A stretch of DNA of 64,000 bases from Bradyrhizobium liaoningense (GCF_018130785.1 NZ_JAFCJT010000023.1:40147-104146); one strand, 5' to 3'; counted from the stretch's first letter, positions 1 through 13,007 are shown. Numbers and translations are program-made. Notes: generated from the letters alone by a model not told the origin.

Positions 1-292
1 CGCCGAGCACTGCACCCGCAAGATACGCGGAATTGGCGATACCGAGATCGAGATTGGAGAACTGCAGCGACGGGCTCTGCTTCAGCGCGCCGGAGAGCGC
101 GCCGGCCAGCGTCACCTCGAGCCCGTCGAGGATCCAGGTGATGCCGAGCGCCAGCACGACACGGGTGTGGAAGCCGCTCCACGGCAGCGCATCGAGCCGC
201 GACGGAATGCTGGTCTCGACGATGCGGTCGGTCGCGGCCGCCGCCGAGATCGCAGGTCCATAGTTCAGCGCTGGGCTTTGCTGCAATTCCAT
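1..292 (-). CDS. MFS transporter, N-terminal part (runs off the window)
   Basis: This is the first 97 residues of an inner-membrane major facilitator superfamily transporter; the rest lies left of position 1. After a polar leader of about 30 residues comes IPSRLDALPWSGFHTRVVLALG and a first membrane segment with WILDGLEVTLAGALSGAL, the pattern at the start of sugar/metabolite-porter MFS proteins. The next segment (NLDLGIANSAYLAGAVLG) begins TM2. The ATG at 292 opens the frame. Substrate cannot be told from this part. Confidence 0.8.
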   Translation of the reverse strand, partial: MELQQSPALNYGPAISAAAATDRIVETSIPSRLDALPWSGFHTRVVLALGITWILDGLEVTLAGALSGALKQSPSLQFSNLDLGIANSAYLAGAVLG

Positions 293-469
293 CGTGTTGT
301 TGCGTCTGACCAATGCGAGCATCCCCGGTTCACATGACGTGGACGGGGATCGATCCGATGGGTGCGGCATTCCGCCTGCCACCTGCGACAACGTCCGCGG
401 CAAGCGAGGGTTCCCATGGGAACAGCGCCCAAGGCCGCCCGTTTCCGATGGAGGCGCCGGAGTTGACGC

Positions 470-859
470 ATGGCTCACGTCAGAAAGACGACACATTCGC
501 GGAAAACCGTCGCGCGAAAGACGGCGCACCGGAAGAAGACCAGCACGAAGCGCAGCACCTCGGCGCGCAAGAGCACCGAGCGCGCCACCCCAAAGCGCTG
601 GTCGCAGCGGGTGACGAAGGAGAGCGACGCGCTCGACCTCAAGCAAGGCGTGTTCAAGCTGACCAGCGCGAAGAAGATCGCGGCCTCGCTGAAGCGCTCG
701 GCCGAGCGCAGCTCGCGCCGCAAGACCGGCGCCTACCGCTCGGCGCTGTCGATGCTGACCTTCTACATCAATCGCGCCGGCAAGACGCTGCCGGAGGCAC
801 AGCGCACGCGGCTGGAGCGCGCGAAGGTGGAATTGAAGCGGGCGTTCGGGAAGGCGTAA
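470..859 (+). CDS. DUF3175 small basic protein
   Basis: A 129-residue, extremely Lys/Arg/Ser/Thr-rich protein. Residues 1-45 are a histone-like basic tail (RKTTHSRKTVARKT, TKRSTSARKS). The folded part from about residue 45 (KRWSQRVTKESDALDLKQG, then a Ser/Arg-rich helix and LSMLTFYINRAGKTLP) is typical of the DUF3175 family, widespread in Bradyrhizobium and without known function. The basic tail could bind nucleic acid, but that is inference. It stands alone, with its 3' end facing a chemotaxis gene and a palindromic repeat between them. Confidence 0.85.
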   Translation: MAHVRKTTHSRKTVARKTAHRKKTSTKRSTSARKSTERATPKRWSQRVTKESDALDLKQGVFKLTSAKKIAASLKRSAERSSRRKTGAYRSALSMLTFYINRAGKTLPEAQRTRLERAKVELKRAFGKA

Positions 860-872
860 TGACCTTGCTCCG

Positions 873-1010
873 CTGTCGTCCCGGACAAGCGCAGCGCAGA
901 TCCGGAACCCATAGCCACAGGGAGAAGTTTGGCGATGGACTCGGAGTTGCCTGCTCGCTCCATAACCGCTGCCTGTGGTTATGGGGTCCCCGCATTCGCG
1001 GGGACGACAG
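873..1010. repeat. Palindromic intergenic repeat, GTCGTCCC family, long form
   Basis: The outer arms CTGTCGTCCC and GGGACGACAG pair across the element, and a second inner pair (cccatagccacaggg near 910 and cctgtggttatgggg near 970) pairs inside. It sits between the 3' ends of two convergent genes (stops at 859 and 1063). Such elements recur through Bradyrhizobium-type genomes; a terminator or mRNA-end role is inferred. Confidence 0.75.
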
Positions 1011-1062
1011 TGGAGAGTAAGGCGACAGTGGAGCGCCTAACTCGCAGCGAGCCCAAGCAGCC

Positions 1063-3108
1063 TTACGCCGCCCGGATATTGCCCATGAAACGATCGAGCT
1101 CGGCGCGCAAACGCGTGCTTTCGCTGGAGAGGGATTTTGCCGAGTTCAACACCTCTTCCGAGGCCGAGCCGGTTTCGGCGGCGCCGCGGTTGACCTGGCC
1201 GATGTCGGTGGCTGCGGTCTGGGTACCCTGCGCAACGGTCTGGACGCTGCGCGCGATTTCCTGCGTCGCGGCGCCCTGCTGCTCGACGGCGCTCGCAATC
1301 GACGTCGAGATCGACGAGATCTGGCCGATGGTCGCGCCGATCTCCTTGATCGCTGCGACCGACTCGGCGGTCGCGCCCTGCATGCCGGTGATGTGCGAGG
1401 AAATCTCGTCGGTGGCCCTGGCGGTCTGACTCGCCAGCGACTTCACTTCGCTGGCGACCACTGCGAAGCCGCGGCCGGCCTCGCCCGCGCGCGCCGCCTC
1501 GATGGTGGCGTTGAGCGCAAGAAGATTGGTCTGCTCGGCGATCGCCGTGATCAACTTGACGACCTCGCCGATCTGCTGGGCAGCGTGCGAGAGCTTGCCG
1601 ATGCGGCCGTCTGTCTCCTTCGCCTGCACTACGGCGGCTTCGGCAATACGGCTGGAGTCGCGCACCTGGCGGCCGATCTCCTCGACCGAGGCCGAGAGCT
1701 CTTCCGTCGCTGTTGCGACCGACTGCATGTTCGAAGAGGCCTGCTCGGACACGCCGGCGACCTGGCTCGACAGACTCTGCGTGGTCTCGGCGGTACGCGT
1801 GAGCGTCGATGCTGCCGATTCGAGTTGCACGGCGGAAGCCGAGACGTTGGAGACGATGGCGCCGACCGCGCTCTCGAAGTCGTCGGCAAAGCGGATCAGC
1901 TCGGAGCGGCGGCTTGCGGCCTGCTCCCTGTTCTGGACTTCGCTGGCGGCGGCATCGCGCTCGGCCTTGGCGACGGCCTGAACCTTGAATTCCTCGACTG
2001 CACCGGCCATCTCGCCGATCTCATCCTTGCGACCCAGGCCCGGCAACACCACGTCGAAATTGCCCGACGCAAGCTCGCGCATCGCCTTGCACATCGCGAT
2101 CATCGGACGCGAGATGCCGTTGCCGAGCATCAGGGCGAGCACGGCGCCGATGGCGAGGCCGCCGAGCGCCAACATGATCATCAGCCGCTCGGTATCCACG
2201 ATCGTGGAGTTGGCGCTTGCCTCGATGCGCTCCTGATCGGCACTCAGGTCCGACCGCAGCTCGCCCGAGAGCTTGAGGATGCCCGCCGCCGTCTTGGTCA
2301 TCTCGCCGTTCGACTTGACGATGATCTTCACGTTCTCGGTCAGCTTCGAGAAAGAGGTGCGGTACTGCTTCAGCAGGTTGCCGATCTCGGTGACGCGGTC
2401 GGTGATCTTCTGGTCGTTGGCGTAGATCGAGACCAGAAGGGTCTCCAAAAACTTGATGCGGGCGATCACGCCGTCGGCGGTCTTCGGCTCCGGCTTGGCG
2501 ACGAAGGCGCTCACCGAGGTGGAGACCGCCAGATATTGCGACGTCACGTCCTTGGCCGTGGTCTGGACCGAACTCAGGCCGGCCAGCGCCGCGGTATCAG
2601 CGAGGTCGTCGAACTTGAAGCGGATCTTGTTGCCGACGCTGTTGAGCTCGTCGGCGGCGATCTTGTTGTTCTCGCGTGTCAGCGTGATGATTTCGCCGAA
2701 CACCTTCGTGAAGCGCTGGAACTCGGCCTCTAGCTTGCCGACCTGCTCGCGGCGGGCGGCACCGGTCGTGGCCGCCATCGACTTGGCGATTGCCGCCCTC
2801 AGATTCCCTTCCGCCGCCTTGGCCGCAATCTCGTCATCGGTCGCGCCGGTCAGAGTGTAGGCCCGCGCCAGCCCCTGGTAGGAGATCAGTTCGCGATCGA
2901 CGGTCCGCGCGAGGTCCGCTTCCGACACGCTGGACCGGTAGGAGGCCACGGCAGCCCGGATCCGCTCGTAGCCGAAATAGGCGAAGGCCATGCTGACGGC
3001 GAGGATGGCGAGCACCGCCACGAAGCCGAGGATGATTTTTGCGCGAAAACGCAAGGTGAGCAGCTTCGACGTGTTCGGCTTCGACTTGACGGGCATTCCC
3101 CACCCCAT
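1063..3108 (-). CDS. Methyl-accepting chemotaxis protein (copy 1)
   Basis: A 681-residue membrane chemoreceptor that would signal to CheA/CheW. TM1 lies at about 24-46, a periplasmic helical sensor domain of about 260 residues at 47-306 (resembling the helical bimodular type), and TM2 at about 307-329. HAMP follows at about 331-383 ([13 protein letters not shown]...GRKDEIGEM), then a long coiled coil with the receptor hairpin tip [20 protein letters not shown] and [15 protein letters not shown]. No C-terminal CheR/CheB docking pentapeptide is visible. The last 351 residues differ at only 11 positions (counted by eye) from the neighbouring receptor at 3318-5369. An in-frame ATG 12 nt downstream is an equally possible start. 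The ligand is unknown. Confidence 0.95.
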   Translation of the reverse strand: MGWGMPVKSKPNTSKLLTLRFRAKIILGFVAVLAILAVSMAFAYFGYERIRAAVASYRSSVSEADLARTVDRELISYQGLARAYTLTGATDDEIAAKAAEGNLRAAIAKSMAATTGAARREQVGKLEAEFQRFTKVFGEIITLTRENNKIAADELNSVGNKIRFKFDDLADTAALAGLSSVQTTAKDVTSQYLAVSTSVSAFVAKPEPKTADGVIARIKFLETLLVSIYANDQKITDRVTEIGNLLKQYRTSFSKLTENVKIIVKSNGEMTKTAAGILKLSGELRSDLSADQERIEASANSTIVDTERLMIMLALGGLAIGAVLALMLGNGISRPMIAMCKAMRELASGNFDVVLPGLGRKDEIGEMAGAVEEFKVQAVAKAERDAAASEVQNREQAASRRSELIRFADDFESAVGAIVSNVSASAVQLESAASTLTRTAETTQSLSSQVAGVSEQASSNMQSVATATEELSASVEEIGRQVRDSSRIAEAAVVQAKETDGRIGKLSHAAQQIGEVVKLITAIAEQTNLLALNATIEAARAGEAGRGFAVVASEVKSLASQTARATDEISSHITGMQGATAESVAAIKEIGATIGQISSISTSIASAVEQQGAATQEIARSVQTVAQGTQTAATDIGQVNRGAAETGSASEEVLNSAKSLSSESTRLRAELDRFMGNIRAA

Positions 3109-3247
3109 TCCATTCGCGGAAAACCAGGCGCAGCCCGGAAGCAGCCCGCTTCCCGACTCGTGAGCACGGTAAGGGGCAAAGGATAAGCCGCGGTAAATTT
3201 ATGGTGTCGCAACTTGCGGTTAGGTGACGCGGGAGCTGCGCACTCCT

Positions 3248-3277
3248 CTGTCGTCCTCGCGTTCGCGGGGACGACAG
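3248..3277. repeat. Short hairpin form of the GTCGTCCC repeat
   Basis: A compact hairpin, CTGTCGTCC-(tcgcgttcgcgg)-GGACGACAG, between the two chemoreceptor genes. It looks like the two outer arms of the 873-1010 element with the middle removed. It also holds the same place relative to its receptor gene, just beyond the stop codon. Confidence 0.7.
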
Positions 3278-3317
3278 CCGAGAGTGGAGCGACAGCGAGG
3301 GCTTCCGGCGCGGCGCC

Positions 3318-5369
3318 TTACGCCGCCCGGATATTCCCCATGAAGCGGTCGAGCTCGGCGCGCAGGCGGTTGCTTTCGCTGGACAGGGTTTTGGCCGAAT
3401 TCAGGACCTCCTCCGAGGCCGAGCCGGTTTCGGCGGCGCCGCGGTTGACCTGGCCGATGTCGGTGGCGGCGGTCTGGGTACCCTGCGCGACCGTCTGGAC
3501 GCTGCGGGCAATCTCCTGCGTCGCGGCGCCCTGCTCTTCGACGGCGCTCGCGATCGAGGTCGAGATCGACGAGATCTTGCCGATGGTGGCGCCGATCTCC
3601 TTGATCGCGGCGACAGACTCGGCCGTCGCGCCCTGCATGCCGGTGATGTGCGAGGAAATCTCGTCGGTGGCCTTCGCGGTCTGGCTGGCCAGCGACTTCA
3701 CTTCGCTGGCGACCACGGCAAAGCCGCGGCCGGCCTCGCCCGCGCGCGCCGCCTCGATGGTGGCGTTGAGCGCCAGAAGGTTGGTCTGCTCGGCGATCGC
3801 GGTGATCAGTTTGACGACCTCGCCGATCTGCTGGGCGGCGTGCGACAGCTTGCCAATCCGGCCGTCGGTCTCCTTGGCCTGCACCACGGCGGCTTCCGCA
3901 ATGCGGCTGGAATCGCGGACCTGGCGGCCGATCTCCTCGACCGAGGCCGAAAGCTCTTCGGTCGCGGTTGCGACCGACTGCATGTTGCTCGAAGCCTGCT
4001 CGGACACGCCGGCAACCTGGCTCGACAAGGTCTGCGTGGTTTCGGCGGTTCGGGTCAGCGTGGAGGCCGCCGATTCGAGCTGCACGGCGGAAGCCGACAC
4101 GTTCGACACGATGGCACCGACCGCGCTTTCAAAGTCATCGGCGAAGCGAATCAGCTCGGAACGGCGTGCGGTGGCCAATTCCTTGTTCTGGGCTTCGCTT
4201 GCGGCGGCGTCGCGCTCGGCCTTGGCCACGGCCTGAACCTTGAATTCCTCGACCGCGCCGGCCATCTCGCCGATCTCGTCCTTGCGGCCGAGGCCCGGCA
4301 ACACGACGTCGAAATTGCCGGACGCGAGCTCGCGCATCGCCTTGCACATCGCGATCATCGGACGCGAGATGCCGGTGCCGAGCAGGAAGGCGAGGATCGC
4401 GCCGAGCAGCGTACCGCCGACGGCCAGCATCAGCACCAGTTGCTCGGTCCGTCCGATGGTCGCTTCCGACTCCGAATCCAGCCGGTGCTGTTCGGCAACG
4501 AGGTCCGCCTTCATCGCGGTGGCGCCTTGCAAGATCGCGCCGGCCGAACCGCTCATCTCGGTGACGAGCTCATCCACCATCTTGGCGTTGGCGATCAGCT
4601 TCTCCAGCGCTTCGCGATAAGCCACGAGGATGGTCTTGGCATCCTTCAGGCCGGCGACGATCTTGTCGTCCATGGAATAGACCGCGCCGAGCGAATTCTC
4701 GACGAATTTCAGCCGCGCCAGTGCGCTGGTCGCGATCGCTTGGTCGGAGGTCAGCACGAAATTGGTGGCTGCGGCGCTCGCGGTCTGGAACTGGGCGTTG
4801 ACCTGCTTGGTGCCGAACTCGATCGACTGCGCCTCGGAATCGGAGGCGTTGTTGCCGATATCGTCAAGCTTGTATTTCAGGAGATTGGCTTGGCGCGTCA
4901 GCTGGTTCTGCACCAGCAGCGCGCTGTCGCGCTTGGCCTGGAGGACCTTGGCGAAGGTCGCGGAGAAGTTGGAAAATTCCTTGGCGAGCTTGTTGAGGCT
5001 CTCCTGCCGCGCCGGTTTCTTGGCACTCTTGACCGCGTGGTCGATGGCGCTCTTCAGGCCGGTCTCGGCGTCGAGCGCCGCCTTGGCGTCGTCTTCCTTG
5101 CCGGTAACGACGAAATAGCGGACGGCCGAACGGTAGGCGAGCAGCTCGCGGTCGATGTTGCGGGCGAGATCGGCCTCGGTGACGCTGCTGCGGTAGGACC
5201 CGACCTCGGACGAGACCCGCTCGAAGCCGAAATAGGAGAAAGCCATGCTGCCGGCGGAGATCACCAGCACCGCGGCGAAGCCGAGGATGATCTTGGCGCG
5301 GAACCTGAGGGTCGGAAATATTGTACGCTTCGACGCTGACGCGATACGCCCGGACATTCCAACCCCCAT
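3318..5369 (-). CDS. Methyl-accepting chemotaxis protein (copy 2)
   Basis: A 683-residue chemoreceptor paralogous to the gene at 1063-3108: TM1 near residues 27-48, a periplasmic helical sensor domain, TM2 near 309-331, HAMP from about 333, then the signalling coiled coil with the [15 protein letters not shown] tip. The sensor domain shares its topology with copy 1 (SYRSSV(S/T)EADLAR near the start) but is otherwise strongly diverged, whereas the cytoplasmic half is almost identical. The two would be expected to enter mixed arrays and feed one pathway with different stimuli. A second ATG 12 nt downstream (M-S-G-R-I) has a GGGGG element at better spacing and may be the true start. Confidence 0.95.
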   Translation of the reverse strand: MGVGMSGRIASASKRTIFPTLRFRAKIILGFAAVLVISAGSMAFSYFGFERVSSEVGSYRSSVTEADLARNIDRELLAYRSAVRYFVVTGKEDDAKAALDAETGLKSAIDHAVKSAKKPARQESLNKLAKEFSNFSATFAKVLQAKRDSALLVQNQLTRQANLLKYKLDDIGNNASDSEAQSIEFGTKQVNAQFQTASAAATNFVLTSDQAIATSALARLKFVENSLGAVYSMDDKIVAGLKDAKTILVAYREALEKLIANAKMVDELVTEMSGSAGAILQGATAMKADLVAEQHRLDSESEATIGRTEQLVLMLAVGGTLLGAILAFLLGTGISRPMIAMCKAMRELASGNFDVVLPGLGRKDEIGEMAGAVEEFKVQAVAKAERDAAASEAQNKELATARRSELIRFADDFESAVGAIVSNVSASAVQLESAASTLTRTAETTQTLSSQVAGVSEQASSNMQSVATATEELSASVEEIGRQVRDSSRIAEAAVVQAKETDGRIGKLSHAAQQIGEVVKLITAIAEQTNLLALNATIEAARAGEAGRGFAVVASEVKSLASQTAKATDEISSHITGMQGATAESVAAIKEIGATIGKISSISTSIASAVEEQGAATQEIARSVQTVAQGTQTAATDIGQVNRGAAETGSASEEVLNSAKTLSSESNRLRAELDRFMGNIRAA

Positions 5370-5698
5370 TTTCTATTCAGCCGTGATCCGGAGGCGCCCC
5401 GCCCCCGGACCCGGATGCGCAAAACTAGGGCACAATGGATAAAGGGCGGTAAATTCGGCAGGCTCGTGCAATCCGGGGCTTTATCGGCCAAAGGCCGACC
5501 GGATGGGATGACGGCTGGCATCCCACATGGGCGGACCATTTTGCGGCGGTCGACCCGCCTCGCCCGCCCAAGTCATTGCCCGCTCGTCAGGACCGATGAC
5601 TTTTCCATGACCGGCGTGACCAAAATCCTAGTTGCAAAGTCCAGGGGCGGCGGTCTCTAATTAGAAACAATCAAAATCAATCCGGGGAGGTATGTTCC
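5370..5698. other. Intergenic region between divergent chemoreceptor and molybdenum hydroxylase genes
   Basis: 329 bases holding both 5' regions. It contains no convincing gene and no repeat of the families found elsewhere in the window. The last 60 bases before the GTG at 5699 are AT-rich (attagaaacaatcaaaatc) and end in a strong Shine-Dalgarno sequence (GGGGAGG). I could not pick out a confident promoter. Confidence 0.5.
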
Positions 5699-6184
<486 letters not shown>

Positions 6185-6269
6185 AGCGGCGCGCCTCGAA
6201 TAAAGAACCACCGCTGCTGCTTTCGAGGGAAAGCGCAGTCAAAGAAATTTCCGGTCGGGAGGACCAGAC

Positions 6270-8612
<2,343 letters not shown>

Positions 8613-8625
8613 GAGGAGCAACAAG

Positions 8626-9426
8626 ATGTACCAGACCACTTATCATCGCCCCTCCTCGATCGACGAGGCCGTCAGCCTGTTCGGCAAGAGCAGCGAGGCG
8701 AAATTCCTCGCCGGCGGCCAGACCTTGCTGCCGGTCATGAAGCAGCGCCTCGCCGGCCCGTCCGACGTGATCGACCTCGGCAAGATCAAGGAGCTGCAGG
8801 GCGTCGAGCTCTCGGGCGATGTGCTGACCATCAAGGCCGGCACGACCTATTTCGACATCATGCAGAATGCCGATGTGAATAAGGCGATCCCCGCGATTGC
8901 CTATCTCACCTCGGTGCTCGGCGATCCCGCGGTGCGCTATCGCGGCACGATCGGCGGCTCGATCGCCAACAACGATCCCGCCGCGGATTATCCGGCCGCA
9001 CTGCTGGCGCTCGGTGCCACCGTAAAGACCAACAAGCGGTCGATCTCGGCCGAGGATTTCTTCCAGGGCCTGTTCACGACGGCGCTCGAAGACGGCGAGA
9101 TCATCACCGCGGTGTCGTTCCCGGTGCCGGCGAAGGCGGGCTACGAAAAAATGCGGCACCCGGCCTCGCGCTTCGCACTGACCGCCGTGTTCGTCGCGCA
9201 GACGAAGTCGGGCGAGATCCGTGTTGCCGCCACCGGCGCCTCGCAGAGCGGCGTGATGCGGGTGGGCGCGATCGAAGCCGCGCTGAAGGCGAACTGGTCG
9301 CCGTCGGCACTCGATAATGTCAGCATTCCGGCGAGCGGACTGTTGGCCGATATCCACGGCACGGCGGAATACCGCGCCAACCTCATCAAGGTGATGGCGC
9401 AGCGCGCGGTGGCCGCTGCAGGCTGA
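8626..9426 (+). CDS. coxM: FAD-binding medium subunit of a molybdenum hydroxylase (CoxM type)
   Basis: A 266-residue FAD subunit passing electrons from the iron-sulfur subunit to the acceptor. It has the two FAD-contact motifs of the family, FLAGGQTLLP near residue 26 and TIGGSIANNDPAADYPAAL near 108, and a C-terminal CODH flavoprotein domain. It begins 13 bases after the large-subunit stop with a GAGAGGAG ribosome site, so the three subunits are co-translated. A strong terminator follows at 9485. Confidence 0.93.
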   Translation: MYQTTYHRPSSIDEAVSLFGKSSEAKFLAGGQTLLPVMKQRLAGPSDVIDLGKIKELQGVELSGDVLTIKAGTTYFDIMQNADVNKAIPAIAYLTSVLGDPAVRYRGTIGGSIANNDPAADYPAALLALGATVKTNKRSISAEDFFQGLFTTALEDGEIITAVSFPVPAKAGYEKMRHPASRFALTAVFVAQTKSGEIRVAATGASQSGVMRVGAIEAALKANWSPSALDNVSIPASGLLADIHGTAEYRANLIKVMAQRAVAAAG

Positions 9427-9484
9427 TCGCGCAAGATAAAGCGCGACAGCGCGTCGCGCCTTAGCGACTCAACACAAATCTTCC

Positions 9485-9512
9485 GCGGCGCGCAGCAATG
9501 CGCGCCGCTTTT
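9485..9512 (+). terminator. Rho-independent terminator after the S-L-M operon
   Basis: A nine-pair GC stem (GCGGCGCGC / GCGCGCCGC) with a six-base loop AGCAAT, followed directly by TTTT. It lies 58 bases after the CoxM stop and separates that operon from the racemase-like gene. Confidence 0.85.
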
Positions 9513-9657
9513 ATTATGCGCCCATGCATGAAAAGCGCTTGCCTCGCTGGCGTGAAGGCAGGAAAAGTTAATCAGCCAATTAACTCGCCCCAGAGAGGAA
9601 TGTCCGAGGCGCTTGCCGGCTCACCGGCATCCGCCCGCGACCCGAGGAAACAACAAC

Positions 9658-10764
9658 GTGCTCGATAAACCAGCCCAGAACGCTTCCGTCCGCACTTCCG
9701 GCCCGCTCTCGGGCTTTCGCGTCGTCGAATTCGCCGGCATCGGCCCCGGCCCGTTCGCCTGCATGATGCTGGCCGACATGGGCGCCGATGTCGTCACGCT
9801 CGATCGCGTCGGCGCGAAGAAGAGCATGAAGTCGGTGGCTGGCCGCGGCCGCAAGGTGATCGAGCTCGACCTCAAGGACAAGGCCGCGATCGCGCAGGTG
9901 CTCGATCTGCTCGCGAGCGCCGATGCGCTGGTCGAAGGTTTTCGCCCGGGCGTGATGGAGCGGCTCGGTCTCGGCCCCGACGTGGTGCTCGCGCGCAATC
10001 CAAAACTCGTCTACGGCCGCATGACCGGCTGGGGCCAGGAAGGCCCGCTCGCCAACGCCGCCGGCCACGACATCAACTACATCTCCATCACCGGTGCGCT
10101 CGCCGCAATCGGCACCAAGGAAGCGCCGGTGCCGCCGCTCAATCTGGTCGGCGATTTCGGCGGCGGCGCGCTCTATATGGTCGTCGGTGTGCTCGCCGCA
10201 CTCTTGGAAGCGCAGAAATCCGGCAAGGGCCAGGTCGTCGATACCGCAATGTGCGATGGCGCGGCATCATTGATGTCGTTCTTCTTCGACATGAAAACGA
10301 TTGGCCGCTGGAGCGAGGGGCGCAACCAGAACTTCCTGGATGGCGGCGCACATTTCTACGGCGTCTATGAATGCGCCTGCGGTCACTTCGTCTCGATCGG
10401 CTCGATCGAGCCGCAGTTCTACGCGCTGCTGCGCGAGCACGCGGGCCTCACCGACGTCGACTTCGACGCGCAGATGGACCCCAAGGCCTGGCCCGCGCTG
10501 AAGCAGAAGCTGCAGGCCGTGTTCAAGAGCAAGACCCGCGAGGACTGGTGCAAGATCATGGAGGGCACCGACATCTGCTTTGCGCCAGTCCTGACCATGT
10601 CGGAAGCGACCGAGCATCCGCACATGGTCGCCCGCAATGTCTTCCTCGAGCGCCACGGCGTGAAACAACCTGCGCCGGCACCAAGGTTCTCGCGCACGCC
10701 GTCTGCGGTGCGGGAGCCGGAGGGCGCGGAGATCGGAGCGGTGATGGCTGCGTGGAAGAGGTAG
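9658..10764 (+). CDS. Alpha-methylacyl-CoA racemase-like protein (CaiB/BaiF family)
   Basis: A 368-residue class III CoA-transferase-fold protein. The alpha-methylacyl-CoA racemase subgroup is indicated by [14 protein letters not shown] and [10 protein letters not shown], and the three residues used by the mycobacterial racemase are all in place (H137, D166, E251 in SIEPQFY). It would epimerise 2-methyl-branched acyl-CoAs ahead of beta-oxidation. The GTG at 9658 has GAGG ten bases upstream; an ATG at 9613 would add 15 residues of non-family sequence. It lies 231 bases after the CoxM stop, beyond a terminator, so it need not be part of the molybdenum hydroxylase pathway. Confidence 0.88.
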   Translation: MLDKPAQNASVRTSGPLSGFRVVEFAGIGPGPFACMMLADMGADVVTLDRVGAKKSMKSVAGRGRKVIELDLKDKAAIAQVLDLLASADALVEGFRPGVMERLGLGPDVVLARNPKLVYGRMTGWGQEGPLANAAGHDINYISITGALAAIGTKEAPVPPLNLVGDFGGGALYMVVGVLAALLEAQKSGKGQVVDTAMCDGAASLMSFFFDMKTIGRWSEGRNQNFLDGGAHFYGVYECACGHFVSIGSIEPQFYALLREHAGLTDVDFDAQMDPKAWPALKQKLQAVFKSKTREDWCKIMEGTDICFAPVLTMSEATEHPHMVARNVFLERHGVKQPAPAPRFSRTPSAVREPEGAEIGAVMAAWKR

Positions 10765-10785
10765 ATCTAGCCCCGGCAAAGATCG

Positions 10786-10879
10786 CGTAGGGTGGGCAAA
10801 GGCGCGAAGCGCCGTGCCCACCATCTCTCCACAATCCTGATAGAAGTGGTGGGCACGCTTGCGCTTTGCCCACCCTACG
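10786..10879. repeat. GTAGGGTGGGCAAAG palindromic repeat, copy 1
   Basis: A 94-bp element with 16-bp outer arms CGTAGGGTGGGCAAAG and CTTTGCCCACCCTACG. Each half also folds alone (GTGGGCA...TGCCCAC), so it can form one long hairpin or two side by side. It lies between convergent stop codons at 10764 and 10903. Confidence 0.9.
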
Positions 10880-10902
10880 GCAGTGTGCCCGAACTCAGCG
10901 AC

Positions 10903-12021
10903 CTACGCCGCCGTATCCACCTTCAACACCCCGCGCCGGATCTGATCTTCCTCGATCGACTCGAACAGGGCCTTGAAATTGCCCTCGCCAAAACCATCGT
11001 CACCCTTGCGCTGGATGAACTCGAAGAAGATCGGACCGATCGCGTTGGCCGAGAATATCTGCAGCAGCACCTTGGTCTGGCCGCCGTCGACCACGCCTTC
11101 ACCGTCGATCAGGATACCGTTCTTCTGCAATCGCGCGACATCCTCGCCGTGCTTGGGCAGCCGCGCATCGACCTTCTCGAAATAGGTGTCGGGCGGTGAC
11201 GGCATGAAAGGCAGACCGGCCTCACGCAGGCCTTCGATCGTGCCGTGGATCTCGCGGCAGCCGCAGGCGATGTGCTGGATGCCCTCGCCGTGATAGATCT
11301 TCAGATATTCCTCGATCTGGCCGGAATCGCCGGCGTCCTCGTTGATCGGAATCCGGATCTTGCCGTCGGGGCTGGTCAGCGCACGCGAGAACAGGCCGGA
11401 GGCGCGACCCTCGATGTCGAAGAAGCGGATCTGGCGGAAGTTGAAGAGTTTTTCGTAGAAGCCGGTCCAGACATCCATGCGGCCGCGATGGACGTTGTGG
11501 GTGAGGTGGTCGAGATAGAACAGGCCGGCACCAACCGGACGCGGGTCGCGCGCACCGAGCCATTCGAACTCGGCATCATAGGCCGAGCCCTTGGCCCCAT
11601 AACGATCGACGAAATAGAGCAGGCTGCCGCCGATGCCCTTGATCGCGGGCACATCGAGCGTCTTCTGCGCCGATGAGACTTCCGCTGGCTCCGCGCCGAG
11701 CGAAATCGCACGGTCATAGGCCGCCTTCGCATCGACCACGCGGAACGCCATCGACGGCGCGCAGGGGCCATGCGCGGCGACGAAGTCGTAGCCGTGGGTG
11801 CCGGGCTGCTCGTTGACGAGATAGTTGATGTCGCCCTGGCGATAGACCGTGATCTTCTTGGCCTTGTGGCGCGCGACGGGTGCGTAGCCCATCAGCTTGA
11901 ACAGCGCATGCAGCTCTTCCGGGTTGGGATGCGCATATTCGACGAACTCGAACCCGTCGGTGCCCATCGGATTGTCGGCGCTGACAGTGGCCGGCGGTGC
12001 ATCGTGCGGAAACGGACCCAT
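10903..12021 (-). CDS. hppD: 4-hydroxyphenylpyruvate dioxygenase
   Basis: A 372-residue non-haem iron dioxygenase that converts 4-hydroxyphenylpyruvate to homogentisate in tyrosine breakdown. It has the two vicinal-oxygen-chelate domains of the family. The 2-His-1-Glu iron site is visible as H172 (LDHLTHNV), H250 (EGIQHIACG) and E334 (IFFEFIQRKG), followed by the C-terminal GFGEGNFKALFESIE that closes the active site. GGGAGAG precedes the ATG. It is divergent from an Lrp-type regulator at 12128, which is its likely controller. The later pathway genes hmgA and fahA are in a separate same-strand unit just downstream in the window. Confidence 0.97.
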   Translation of the reverse strand: MGPFPHDAPPATVSADNPMGTDGFEFVEYAHPNPEELHALFKLMGYAPVARHKAKKITVYRQGDINYLVNEQPGTHGYDFVAAHGPCAPSMAFRVVDAKAAYDRAISLGAEPAEVSSAQKTLDVPAIKGIGGSLLYFVDRYGAKGSAYDAEFEWLGARDPRPVGAGLFYLDHLTHNVHRGRMDVWTGFYEKLFNFRQIRFFDIEGRASGLFSRALTSPDGKIRIPINEDAGDSGQIEEYLKIYHGEGIQHIACGCREIHGTIEGLREAGLPFMPSPPDTYFEKVDARLPKHGEDVARLQKNGILIDGEGVVDGGQTKVLLQIFSANAIGPIFFEFIQRKGDDGFGEGNFKALFESIEEDQIRRGVLKVDTAA

Positions 12022-12102
12022 GGTGCTCTCCCAAATTGCTGCTGGAAGGAACTATCCTTCATCGGGCGTGCAATGAGCGTGCAAATGGGACGCGCTTTGG
12101 CT

Positions 12103-12116
12103 ATCATATGCATGAT
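12103..12116. promoter_or_regulatory. Candidate Lrp-type operator
   Basis: A near-palindromic AT-rich site, ATCATATGCATGAT, in the 106-bp space between hppD and the divergent regulator gene. Lrp/AsnC proteins commonly bind imperfect AT-rich palindromes beside their own genes. The match is by position and symmetry only. Confidence 0.4.
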
Positions 12117-12127
12117 CCGTGCATAAA

Positions 12128-12622
12128 ATGGACAAAAGGCGCATGATTTCTGTTGACGCTTTCGACCTCAAGATCCTTGGCGCGCTTCAGGACGACGGCC
12201 GCCTCACCAATCAGGAGCTCGCCGACCTTGCGGGACTTTCGGCCTCGCAATGCTCACGGCGACGGATGCGGCTCGAGGAGGAGAAGGTGATCTCGGGCTA
12301 TCACGCCGACCTCTCCAGCGAGGCGCTCGGATTCGGCGTCATCGCCTTCATCCAGGTGGGGCTTGCGACCCACTCGCCGGACAATTCAAAACGCTTTCGC
12401 ACGCTGGTGAACCGCATCGACGAAATTCAGGAAGCCTATTCGCTGACGGGCGATGCCGACTATGTGCTGAAGGCCGTGCTGCGCGACCTCAAGGGCCTCT
12501 CCGACCTCGTCAACGACGTGCTGATGCCGCACCAGAGCGTGGCGCATGTGCGCTCCTCGATCGTGCTCGACAGGCTGAAGGAAAGCTCAAAGCTGCCGCT
12601 AAAGGATTTGAAGGCTGGCTGA
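12128..12622 (+). CDS. Lrp/AsnC family transcriptional regulator
   Basis: A DNA-binding amino-acid-responsive regulator of about 164 residues. An N-terminal winged helix-turn-helix (DLKILGALQDDGRLTNQELADLAGLSASQC) is followed by the RAM effector domain (GVIAFIQVGLAT, and EAYSLTGDADYVLKAVLRDLKGL). The divergent position next to hppD suggests control of tyrosine catabolism, probably with tyrosine or phenylalanine as effector; this is inference. The start is uncertain: GTG 12119, ATG 12128 and ATG 12143 are in frame, and none has an ideal ribosome site. Confidence 0.9.
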   Translation: MDKRRMISVDAFDLKILGALQDDGRLTNQELADLAGLSASQCSRRRMRLEEEKVISGYHADLSSEALGFGVIAFIQVGLATHSPDNSKRFRTLVNRIDEIQEAYSLTGDADYVLKAVLRDLKGLSDLVNDVLMPHQSVAHVRSSIVLDRLKESSKLPLKDLKAG

Positions 12623-12695
12623 AATCGAGGGAACTACGCCATTCGCGCATCACGCGCCGTCTGCGATGATCGGCTCAATCTGCGGAGATACAACC

Positions 12696-13007
12696 ATGGC
12701 CCTCCAGCTTCGACCGAACTGCGAGTATTGCGACCGCGACCTGCCGCCTGATGCGACGGATGCACGAATCTGCTCCTATGAATGCACGTTCTGCGCGGAC
12801 TGCGTGGAGACGAAACTCTCCAACGTCTGCCCGAACTGCGGCGGCGGTTTCGCGCCGCGCCCTGTCCGGCCGACGCAGGAATGGCGGCCCGGCGTGTGCA
12901 CGACCAAGCAGGCACCGTCAGACAAGCGGGTGCATCTGAAGTACAGCGTGGAGGATGTCGCGGCGCATTGCGCGCGGATCAAGGACGTGGCGCCGGAGAA
13001 GCGGTAG
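12696..13007 (+). CDS. DUF1272 zinc-ribbon-like protein
   Basis: A 103-residue protein starting MALQLRPNCEYCDRDLPP, the hallmark start of the DUF1272 family. The cysteine pattern CEYC, CSYECTFCADC and CPNCGGGF suggests one or two structural zinc sites. The family is common in proteobacteria and has no assigned function. GGAG lies nine bases before the ATG. A tail after residue 60 (TKQAPSDKRVHLKYSVEDVAAHCARI) extends beyond the core. It faces fahA with repeat copy 2 between them. Confidence 0.88.
   Translation: MALQLRPNCEYCDRDLPPDATDARICSYECTFCADCVETKLSNVCPNCGGGFAPRPVRPTQEWRPGVCTTKQAPSDKRVHLKYSVEDVAAHCARIKDVAPEKR

Noticed and set aside
10786-10879. CRISPR-like or insertion-sequence origin for the palindromic repeats
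   Set aside because: Copies are single, far apart and without spacers, target-site duplications or a transposase. They fit dispersed palindromic intergenic repeats.
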